In this document: one piece after another, positions 20,974 to 28,630 of the stretch
How positions within the stretch are numbered: the stretch's first letter is position 1
Layout: every line of letters begins with the position of its first letter
Assembly: GCF_001579805.1 (NCBI RefSeq)
Contig: NZ_CP014546.1
Span: 2,170,001 to 2,234,000, forward strand
DNA length: 64,000 nt
DNA from: Pseudomonas azotoformans
GTDB lineage: Bacteria; Pseudomonadota; Gammaproteobacteria; Pseudomonadales; Pseudomonadaceae
Direction of reading: 5' to 3'
Notes under the pieces: generated by a model
Seen by the model: only the letters and a program-made list of their open reading frames with translations
Databases searched by the model: none
Told to the model about the DNA's origin: nothing
Made by a program: the position numbers and the translations under genes

Positions 20974-21286
20974 GGTGCAATCTCCGTGACCGATTTTTCT
21001 TGGATGGCTGATAGGAGAGGAGATAGCAAAGGCTGTGCCGAAGTTGTCAAAGCCTGGCAGGTGAGGGGCAGAGAGGGGCGGGAAGGGCCATGGCGCGCAC
21101 CATTGTGGCGCTTGTTGAACGCTCGTGTGCACGGCGATGGGCTGTTGTGGTGCCTGCTGACGTTGTGTGGCGCACGCCAGCAGCCCACGAACAACCGGAC
21201 TACTTATCTACCGATTTAACGTCGTGCCCGGTGCCGAGAATGAAGCGCCAGGACATTGTGTCCTGGCATCATCTCAAGGAGTGGTC
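20974..21286. other. 313-base divergent intergenic region (urtA / giant repeat gene)
   Basis: This stretch must hold the promoters of urtA (minus) and of the gene at 21287 (plus). I see no clear sigma70 or sigma54 boxes. The one strong structure is the palindrome at 21247-21267. No small gene is supported. Confidence 0.5.
21247..21267 (+). promoter_or_regulatory. Perfect palindrome just before the giant gene's ribosome-binding site
   Basis: GCCAGGACA, TTG, TGTCCTGGC: a 9-base perfect inverted repeat with a 3-base loop. It ends 8 bases before the AAGGAG ribosome-binding site (21276-21281). It could be a repressor operator or an RNA hairpin controlling translation. Confidence 0.5.
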
Positions 21287-24200
21287 ATGGCTATCAGATT
21301 GTCACGCGAAGAGCGGGCAGCCAGTTCGAACCGTGGGGCTGCAAAGTTGCCCACGCTAAGCCCGGCGTTTATCAAGGAAACCGATGCGGCCTACTGGGCG
21401 CATTTGCACATCGGCGAACGCCGTGATGTGGAGTACGGCGGGGTGATCGTGCGCGATGCAGCCGGCCTGTATTTCGCAAGTTACCCGTTCCAGGGTGGGA
21501 CCCTGCAGTTTGATCTGCGCGATGTATTGGCGTTGGGAGACGATGGCCTCTTTCTACAGCCGTCGGGCTATACCTGTGTGGCCAGTTACCACTCCCATCC
21601 TGCGCAACATGCACATATCAATAGCCGAAACCCCAGTTTCGATGAGCGTATGACCAAGGCATTTCTTGGGTTTTTCTCCGGTACGGACTTTTACTCGGAT
21701 GTGTATGAGCGTAATTTTTTCCCCTCGGCTTATTTGTCCGGCCCGGACGGTTCGCTGATTCGCCACACCCCCAGCGGTTCGCCGGCGGAATTCAGTTTTG
21801 CATTGTGGGTACAGGCCGGGAAGCCTGCCAACAGCCCCGTGGGGGTTTACGGCCCCTTTGATCAGTTCATCAAGAAGGTTTCCAGCTTCGGCTCGCTGAG
21901 CTTTATCGTGTCAACCGATTGGTGGGGAGGCTCCGTCGGGCGGGTCCCGGCTGATTGGGTAGTGTTCGAACCCTTTGCCTCCTCCGAAGTCACCGAGCAA
22001 CCGTTGTGTTCAAGTGTCTACGACCAGGCGAAGCTGGCGGTGATGACGGCGCTACCTTCGCCGGCGCCAGAGTCTCAGGTGGGTTTTGTGCTCAAGCACC
22101 TCACCCAAGAACGCTACGTGGCCACCGTGGCAGCCCCCGGGCATGCGCCGTTGTTTGCGTTGGATGGCGTGTTTCCAAAAGGCCCTGACGGTACGCCGCA
22201 ATTGCCTTTCGACTATCGCCTGGAGGCCATTTACTTCAGCGACTGGTACGCCAAAGAGGAGGTGTCGGCCCGGGAAGACTGGCTCGCCAGTGTGTTTTTC
22301 TCCCCGGCACAGGTGGTCGCGGCGATTCAACAGGGGCAAAGCACTGAGAAGTTGCACGCTCCCAGCCGTGGGCTGGACCTGTACATGCGAGCCTTGGACC
22401 ACACCCTACTTCAACTCAAGGTGCCTTCGGCGGCGTTGTCCACCGAGCTGTTCAAGCGCGCGAGTGACGGCACGATCAATGACAACGGCGCCCAGGCGGC
22501 GCTGACCGCAGGCACCTTGAGCCCGCGCAACTATGTGCGCAGGGTGATCGACGCCACGCCGCTGTGGGTGGTGCAGTCCGGAGGGCTGTGGCATGAAGTG
22601 GGCAGTGTGGATAATCGCTCGGCGTTGTTGAGCCCACTTTACTCGGCCACACTGAGTCACTCGTTTTTCTCCGCCCGTGATGCGGCAGTGTATGCCCATG
22701 AGCAAGTCGGCCATCAACGCAGCTTCTACTACGGAGGCTATGTACTAAAGAGCACGGATGGCCGTTTTGTGATCACCCAACCGCTGGAAAGTGTGGTGCA
22801 TCCTTTTGCGTCCACGCTGTTTTTTCCGGTGAACGAACCTGGCCCGCTGATTCCGCCAGAGTCTTACGAACTGCATGCCCGTTATGGCTCCCACACGGAG
22901 CTGTCGATGGTCGACCCCGAGTGGGTCAAACAGCGGGGCTGGTCACGGGACGAAGCCTTGATTAACTTGCAGGTGTTTTCCACCGAAGAGATGTACTCGA
23001 TCATTCAGGATCGACGGGTGGCGTACTTGTCCGGGGCTGAGGACTGCCTGTTGGAGTACACGCCGAATCAGTCGCCTGAAGAAGCGTTGCTGCTGGCCAA
23101 TATCGCGCCTGGTGCCGGGGAGAACAGCCTGGGGCGGCGCCTCGATCGCGGTGAGATCCGGCCGGGCGATTGGGTGCGGCGCCTGGCCGTGGCTGGGGAG
23201 TTCAAGATCGTTCAGGGCAATGCATTGTGGGGGCCACGTTCGGTGGTCTACAGCGATTGGTCGCCCAATTTTACCTATGCCCCACGATCCGGTCCGCCTG
23301 ATTACATAACCTATGGCGGTATCTTTACCAGCGCCGATGAGGCGGCTCGAGACGTGCAATCGCGAGTGCAGGGGCGTCGGTTGCCGGAAGAGGCGTGCTT
23401 TGCCTTTGTGCTCAAGCATGAAAGCTGGCTACAGTTCATCGCCACCGAAGTGGTTGGCGCGCGCACCGTAGAAGAACTGTTCAAACTGAACCGTCTGTTT
23501 CCCCGTGTACACCGGCGGGACCTCTACCGACTGCCCGAGGGGTTTAGGCTGCATTCCTTATTCCGCTCGCAGCAATGGTCGCCTCACTGGCTGTCGGGCG
23601 CCTCTGGCTGGTTAACACAGCATTTCGTCATGCCCGACGTATTGTTGGCCGCGCTCACTCGCGCTCTGGAGGATGAAAATGCACGCATGGCGATTTACTT
23701 TTCCACGCTTGACGGCGCGCTGTTACGGTATAGACCCTCGCCTATAAACCTGGAAAAGGGTGGCGAGGCCGACCGCTTACTGGGGGAGGCAAAAACCCAA
23801 CTGGCTTCCGGTGCGAAGACACCGCAGGCGTTTATCCAGGACTGGGCGGCCAGGGGCGACCTGCAAGTGGTGCGTGTCAGCCTTTACTGGGACAAGGTCG
23901 GGCTGGTCGGTACTGAGTGGAACGGCTATGAACACATTGCGCCGCGCCGTTTGACCCCGTGTTTCGCGTTTGCCGATGATGCCGTGCGCCACGCCCAGAC
24001 ATTGGTCGGTAATGGGCACAAACGCACGTATGGCGGGGTCGTCCTGCAGTTGGTCAATGGGCTGTTTGTAGCGACAGAGCCCCTGCTGATTCCTCCTCAG
24101 GGCGCGACACTGAGTTGGGTCTACCCCGATGCTACGATTGCTACCGGGCTTTACCCAGGTGGCAGTACCCTCGTTGCCAACTACCGGTCGTTGCCGGAGC

Positions 24201-25888
24201 GAGAGGTGCCCATACTGCTGTCGCCGACGCAAAAAGCCGTTTACCAAAGCATGATTCCCACTGAGGTACTGGCTCATCTACTGCGCCAGACCACTAAGAT
24301 CAAACGTCAATACGTGTTCGGCCCCACCGGTTCGATACTCAGCTATCAATTGTCAGACACTATTGATGAGGCGCAGCTCAAAAAAAGCCTGAATCTCAAT
24401 GGCCGCTACACCGGCGACTTCGTTGACAATTTCGCAGAACAGAAAATGCGTACCCAAGCCCTGCTGCCTCAGGACTTCGTCGAGAGTGTGGTCCGCGCCG
24501 GCGAGTTGCGCGTGGTGCAGGGCGATACCTTGTGGGGTAGCCCCAGGCTGTTAAGACCCAGGTTTGCACTGAATCAATATCAGGCCAAGCCATGGGAGGT
24601 TATCTCGGCGGTTGCTGACGCGCCGTGCGGTCCGATTTTTACCCGTGCTTTGGATGCCGTGCGGCATATTCAGCGCCGTTGGCAGCCACAGGCGCGTGTT
24701 GCCATCGGTTATGTACTCAAGGCCTTCGGGCGGGAGTTTTACATGGCCACCCAGCCCCAGCTCAGAGATAGTCATGAGAATTTGAGGGCGATTTTCCTTG
24801 ATGGAAAAGTACCCCAGGGTTATTCGATTATTGGCGTGTATTTGTGTGCGTCGACCGAAACGATCGCTACGGCTGACGATGCAATGGCCCAGCATTTTTT
24901 TGCACCAGCGAGGATTGCCCAAGCGCTGCAGTTCATGACCACGCCTCGCAACGGGAACACGTTGCCGTTGTACCTGCTGTGCGCTGACGGCGCGCTGCTT
25001 GGGTATACCGTGCCCAAGACGGCGTCCGTGTCGGAACGCCTGGAAAAGGTGAGTCAGGACGCCACGCAACTGCGAGATGGCACGCTGACGGTGCGTGACT
25101 ATGTCGTCAAGTTGGCTGAGCTCGGTGAGTTGCAAGTCAGGCTCACTAGTGAAATATGGGGGCGCAAGGAGCGTGTCAATGCGCAGTGGCAGCCCAAGCG
25201 GGCGGCCCACACGTTTACCAGTGATCCCTATTTCCATTCGTTCTGCGGGCCGCTGTTCTTCTTTGCCGACGACGCCGCGCGTTATGCCCAGCAGTTGATC
25301 GCGCCGTTCCACGCCAAGACGTATCTGGGGGCCCTGCTGGTGCCCCCGCGCCTATCGGGGTTTGTTGCGATTGACCCTGTGGAAGACCGGCCCGGGCTTG
25401 GCAACAGTACGCTGGAGTGGTTCTTCTGGCTCGGGCACGCCGGGTTCGACATACCGGCGGGTCACGACCTGCATGACTACAAAATTGCTGCGGTGCATGC
25501 GTTCTTCAAGTCAATCCCGTACACCAGCAGTCTCAAACCACTGGACATCAGCCTGCTACCCAATTTTGTCTCCACGCAGGATCTGAACAACTACCTGTCG
25601 GTGGTCATCAGCAATCTCCCTGATGCCCAATGCATCTACCTATCTTGCCGGGGGGGTGGCCTGCTCAAGTACGTACCCGCAGTGTCGAGCGCGGAGTCGA
25701 CACTGCTTAGCGCTCGGGCGGAGCCTGCGCCCAGTGCATTGGTCAGTCATTTGTGCCGTTTGGGCAGCTTGTCGGTATTGATCACTGACACGTTCTGGAA
25801 AAGGCGAGGGGTGCTGGGGGTCGAATGGGCAACGGTCAGTGGGGAGGCCGGCGAGCCCTGGTATGGGCGTGCAAAAGACGAACTCTAA
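21287..25888 (+). CDS. Giant protein of seven DUF4329/JAMM-like repeats
   Basis: The 1533-residue protein (start chosen at ATG 21287 with AAGGAG six bases ahead) has no signal peptide or membrane helix. I see seven tandem units of about 210-220 residues, starting near residues 30, 243, 457, 676, 892, 1114 and 1320. Each has a helix like DAARYAQ, a strand like YGGVVL..GLFVATEPL, a turn like YLSGPDGSLIRHTP and an end like GELRVVQGDTLWG. The unit resembles DUF4329, itself JAB/MPN-like. Unit 1 alone keeps E49, H102-S-H104-P and S131-G-T-D134, the JAMM metalloprotease pattern; in the others these positions decay (for example NYRSLP). Base composition looks less GC-rich than its neighbours. It ends two bases from the convergent permease gene. 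Function unknown. Confidence 0.75.
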   Translation: MAIRLSREERAASSNRGAAKLPTLSPAFIKETDAAYWAHLHIGERRDVEYGGVIVRDAAGLYFASYPFQGGTLQFDLRDVLALGDDGLFLQPSGYTCVASYHSHPAQHAHINSRNPSFDERMTKAFLGFFSGTDFYSDVYERNFFPSAYLSGPDGSLIRHTPSGSPAEFSFALWVQAGKPANSPVGVYGPFDQFIKKVSSFGSLSFIVSTDWWGGSVGRVPADWVVFEPFASSEVTEQPLCSSVYDQAKLAVMTALPSPAPESQVGFVLKHLTQERYVATVAAPGHAPLFALDGVFPKGPDGTPQLPFDYRLEAIYFSDWYAKEEVSAREDWLASVFFSPAQVVAAIQQGQSTEKLHAPSRGLDLYMRALDHTLLQLKVPSAALSTELFKRASDGTINDNGAQAALTAGTLSPRNYVRRVIDATPLWVVQSGGLWHEVGSVDNRSALLSPLYSATLSHSFFSARDAAVYAHEQVGHQRSFYYGGYVLKSTDGRFVITQPLESVVHPFASTLFFPVNEPGPLIPPESYELHARYGSHTELSMVDPEWVKQRGWSRDEALINLQVFSTEEMYSIIQDRRVAYLSGAEDCLLEYTPNQSPEEALLLANIAPGAGENSLGRRLDRGEIRPGDWVRRLAVAGEFKIVQGNALWGPRSVVYSDWSPNFTYAPRSGPPDYITYGGIFTSADEAARDVQSRVQGRRLPEEACFAFVLKHESWLQFIATEVVGARTVEELFKLNRLFPRVHRRDLYRLPEGFRLHSLFRSQQWSPHWLSGASGWLTQHFVMPDVLLAALTRALEDENARMAIYFSTLDGALLRYRPSPINLEKGGEADRLLGEAKTQLASGAKTPQAFIQDWAARGDLQVVRVSLYWDKVGLVGTEWNGYEHIAPRRLTPCFAFADDAVRHAQTLVGNGHKRTYGGVVLQLVNGLFVATEPLLIPPQGATLSWVYPDATIATGLYPGGSTLVANYRSLPEREVPILLSPTQKAVYQSMIPTEVLAHLLRQTTKIKRQYVFGPTGSILSYQLSDTIDEAQLKKSLNLNGRYTGDFVDNFAEQKMRTQALLPQDFVESVVRAGELRVVQGDTLWGSPRLLRPRFALNQYQAKPWEVISAVADAPCGPIFTRALDAVRHIQRRWQPQARVAIGYVLKAFGREFYMATQPQLRDSHENLRAIFLDGKVPQGYSIIGVYLCASTETIATADDAMAQHFFAPARIAQALQFMTTPRNGNTLPLYLLCADGALLGYTVPKTASVSERLEKVSQDATQLRDGTLTVRDYVVKLAELGELQVRLTSEIWGRKERVNAQWQPKRAAHTFTSDPYFHSFCGPLFFFADDAARYAQQLIAPFHAKTYLGALLVPPRLSGFVAIDPVEDRPGLGNSTLEWFFWLGHAGFDIPAGHDLHDYKIAAVHAFFKSIPYTSSLKPLDISLLPNFVSTQDLNNYLSVVISNLPDAQCIYLSCRGGGLLKYVPAVSSAESTLLSARAEPAPSALVSHLCRLGSLSVLITDTFWKRRGVLGVEWATVSGEAGEPWYGRAKDEL

Positions 25889-25890
25889 TC

Positions 25891-26901
25891 TCAGCGCCTG
25901 CGCATCAACCCGATAAAAAACAACCCGCCAATCGCCGCTGTGGCCACTCCGATGGGCAGGTCTTCGGGGGCGATCAGCGTGCGCGCAGCCACATCGACCC
26001 AGACCAGGAACAGGCTGCCGAGGAGCGCGCACACCGGCAGTAACCGTCGATGCTCGGCGCCCACCAGGCGCCGGGCAATGTGCGGGATCATCAGGCCGAC
26101 AAAACCGATGGAGCCACTGATGGAGACCAGCACGCCGGTCATCAGCGAGGCCACCAGAAATACCTTCAGCCGCACGTTGCGCGCATTCAGGCCCAGGGTC
26201 ACGGCGGTCTGTTCGCCGGCCATCAGTGCATTCAATGGGCGAGCCATGCCCACCAGTACCAACAGGCCCATCAGCACTGTGGCGGCGGGAATCGCCAGCA
26301 GTTCCCAACGTGCCAGGCCCAAGCCGCCGAGCATCCAGAACATCACCGCCGAGGCGGCGCGATGGTCGCCCATGAACAACAGCAGATTGGCTGCCGCCAT
26401 CATTACAAACGACACCGCCACGCCGCACAGCAGCAGGCGATCACTCTCCAGCCGGCCGTTGCGACTGGCCACTGCCAGCACCACCAGCATGCTCAGCAGT
26501 GCGCCGATAAAGGCGGCGATGGGCAACGTGAGCAAGCCGACGACTTCGCCCACATGCAGCACCACAATCACCGCGCCGAGGGTGGCGCCGGAGGTCACGC
26601 CGAGCAGGTGCGGGTCGGCCAGCGGGTTGCGCGTGACGGCCTGCAATACCGCGCCGATCAATGCCAACCCGGCGCCCACCAACGCGCCCAGCAACATGCG
26701 TGGTACTCGGATCAGCCAAACAATGTGTTCCTGCCCGGCGGGCCAGTTCACCTCGCCGATGCCGCAGGTTTTGTACACCACGATCCGCCACACCACGTCG
26801 ACCGGCACTCGCGCCGGGCCGAAGCCCAACGAGATGACACAGGAGACGAAGAGCACCACAGCCAGGACGATGAGCAGCAAGGCATAGCGACGGCTGATCA
26901 T
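25891..26901 (-). CDS. FecCD-family metal/siderophore ABC transporter permease
   Basis: The 336-residue permease has about ten membrane helices with the FecCD/BtuC pattern: RVPRMLLGALVGAGLALIGAVLQ, TRNPLADPHLLGVTSGA, and the ATPase-contact segment GSIGFVGLMIPHIARRLVG. It is the last gene of a four-gene operon (receptor, ATPase, binding protein, permease), joined to the binding-protein gene by an ATGA overlap. The order equals P. aeruginosa PA2911-PA2914, as I recall it, a set raised under zinc limitation. Confidence 0.92.
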   Translation of the reverse strand: MISRRYALLLIVLAVVLFVSCVISLGFGPARVPVDVVWRIVVYKTCGIGEVNWPAGQEHIVWLIRVPRMLLGALVGAGLALIGAVLQAVTRNPLADPHLLGVTSGATLGAVIVVLHVGEVVGLLTLPIAAFIGALLSMLVVLAVASRNGRLESDRLLLCGVAVSFVMMAAANLLLFMGDHRAASAVMFWMLGGLGLARWELLAIPAATVLMGLLVLVGMARPLNALMAGEQTAVTLGLNARNVRLKVFLVASLMTGVLVSISGSIGFVGLMIPHIARRLVGAEHRRLLPVCALLGSLFLVWVDVAARTLIAPEDLPIGVATAAIGGLFFIGLMRRR

Positions 26902-27845
26902 TCGCCGTGAAACCCCTTGGCCAGCGTCTCGACGGCCAGTACGTTATCGATGCCCGGCGTGGCTTGTACGTAAGGGATCACGATAAACCGTTGGTTCTTG
27001 ATCGCGTCCACCGCTTGCAGCGCCGGGTTATTCATCAGGAACGCCTGCTTCTGCTCGGCGGTGATTTCGCTGTAGTCGACGATCACGATCACTTGCGGGT
27101 TGCGCTCCACCACGGTTTCCCAATTGACGCGGGTCCAACTGGCATCGACGTCATCGAGAATATTGCGCCCACCGGCCGCCTCGATCAGCGCCTGGGGCAT
27201 GCCCAGGCGGCCTGAGGTCATGGCGCGGTCTTCGCCGCTGTCGTAGAGGAACACCCGGGGTTTGCCTTCGGGCAGGTTTTTCTGCACCTCGTCGACCTGC
27301 GCCTGCATTTGCGCGATCAGCGTATTGGCGCGGTCCTGCACGTCGAAAATCTTGCCCAGGTTGCGCAGGTCGTTATAGGTGTCTTCCAGCGTCGCGGCCG
27401 GGCGTTTCATCACGAAGGCACAGGATTCGGTCAGCTCGTACACGTTGATGCCCAAGGGTTGCAGGGTACTTGGCGTGAGGTCGCCGCCCACGCGCATGCC
27501 GTAGTCCCAGCCGGCGAAGAAGAAGTCCACGTTGGCGTCGAGCAGGGTTTCCACCGACGGGTATTTGCTCGCCAACTCCGGCAGGCCGTCGAGGATCTCG
27601 GCCATTTGCGGGGTGACTGACTTCCAGCCGGTCACGCCGCTGTAGCCGGCCATGCGCGGTTTGAGGCCCAGGGCGAGCATCATCTGGGTCATGTTGATGT
27701 CGTGGCTGACTGCGTGTTTCGGCGCTTCCTGGAAGGTCACGTTGCGGTTGCAGCTTTTGACGGTGACCGGGTAATGGGTCGCTTCGGCGAACGCGTGGGC
27801 AGTACCGAACAGCAACGCGAGAGATAGCAGGGAGCGCAGGATCAT
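26898..27845 (-). CDS. Periplasmic metal/siderophore-binding protein (FepB/BtuF-like)
   Basis: The 315-residue protein has a signal peptide (MILRSLLSLALLFGTAHAFA) and a class III binding-protein fold: VSHDINMTQMMLALGL and YSGVTGWKSVTPQMAEIL in the first lobe, PRVFLYDSGEDRAMTSG and NPQVIVIVDYSE in the second, linked by a long helix. It lacks the His-rich loop of ZnuA. It probably delivers a chelated metal or siderophore to the permease. Both ends overlap neighbours (ATGA). Confidence 0.88.
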   Translation of the reverse strand: MILRSLLSLALLFGTAHAFAEATHYPVTVKSCNRNVTFQEAPKHAVSHDINMTQMMLALGLKPRMAGYSGVTGWKSVTPQMAEILDGLPELASKYPSVETLLDANVDFFFAGWDYGMRVGGDLTPSTLQPLGINVYELTESCAFVMKRPAATLEDTYNDLRNLGKIFDVQDRANTLIAQMQAQVDEVQKNLPEGKPRVFLYDSGEDRAMTSGRLGMPQALIEAAGGRNILDDVDASWTRVNWETVVERNPQVIVIVDYSEITAEQKQAFLMNNPALQAVDAIKNQRFIVIPYVQATPGIDNVLAVETLAKGFHGE

Positions 27846-28630
27846 GGTTGGGTTATCCAGGTGATTCGGGGGTAGCCGGACAAAGGGTGGGTGTCGATCA
27901 GTGCTTCGACGCCAAACACCTCGCGTAGCAACTCGGCGGTCAGTACATCATGGGGCGTACCGCTGGCGACGATGCGTCCGTGGTTGATCACGTACAGGCG
28001 ATCACAGAAGGCGGCGGCCAGGTTCAGGTCGTGGATGCTGGCCAGAGTGCCGATGTTGAGGCGCTTGACCAGCCTCAGCAGTTCAAGCTGATAGCGTGGG
28101 TCGAGGTGGTTGGTGGGCTCGTCGAGGATCAGCAGTTGCGGTTGCTGGGCCAGGGCGCGGGCGAGGATCACACGCTGTTTTTCACCGCCGGAGAGGGTGG
28201 CGAAGGCGTGGTCTTCGAAGCCTTGCATGCCGACGGACGCCAACGCATTTTGCACCAGTTGCCGGTCATGCAAGGTGTCTCCATCGAACACGCCCTTGTG
28301 CGGCGTGCGGCCCATGGCGACGACTTCATCGACCCGCAGCCCAAAGGCATCGGGAAACTCCTGTAGCACCACCGCGATGCGCTGCGCACACCATTTTGAA
28401 CTCTGCTTCCACAGGTTCTGATGTTCCAGCCGCACATCACCCTGTTCCGGTTTGCTGAACCGGTAGGCGCAGCGCAACAGGCTGGTCTTGCCGCTGCCAT
28501 TGGGGCCGATCAACCCGACGAACTCTCCCGCACCGACCTGCAGGCTCGCATCACGCAGGTGGAACCGGTGATGGCAGTGGCCGTGGTCCGACGGCGTCCA
28601 GGCCAGGTCGGTGAGGGTGAGTGAAGTCAT
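27842..28630 (-). CDS. FecE-family ABC transporter ATP-binding protein
   Basis: The 262-residue ATPase has Walker A GPNGSGKTS, signature LSGGEKQRVILARALA, Walker B LLILDEPTNHLDPR and H-loop SIHDLNLAA. Before the Walker motif lies a histidine-rich stretch, SDHGHCHHRFHLRD (residues about 14-27), unusual for FecE-type ATPases and suggestive of metal contact. The start at 28630 overlaps the receptor stop (TGATG); a longer frame to 28684 lies within the receptor gene. Confidence 0.92.
   Translation of the reverse strand: MTSLTLTDLAWTPSDHGHCHHRFHLRDASLQVGAGEFVGLIGPNGSGKTSLLRCAYRFSKPEQGDVRLEHQNLWKQSSKWCAQRIAVVLQEFPDAFGLRVDEVVAMGRTPHKGVFDGDTLHDRQLVQNALASVGMQGFEDHAFATLSGGEKQRVILARALAQQPQLLILDEPTNHLDPRYQLELLRLVKRLNIGTLASIHDLNLAAAFCDRLYVINHGRIVASGTPHDVLTAELLREVFGVEALIDTHPLSGYPRITWITQP

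Noticed and set aside
21287..25888. RHS or haemagglutinin-type repeat protein
   Set aside because: The repeats lack YD motifs or haemagglutinin repeats; unit length and motif order fit a DUF4329/JAMM-like domain.
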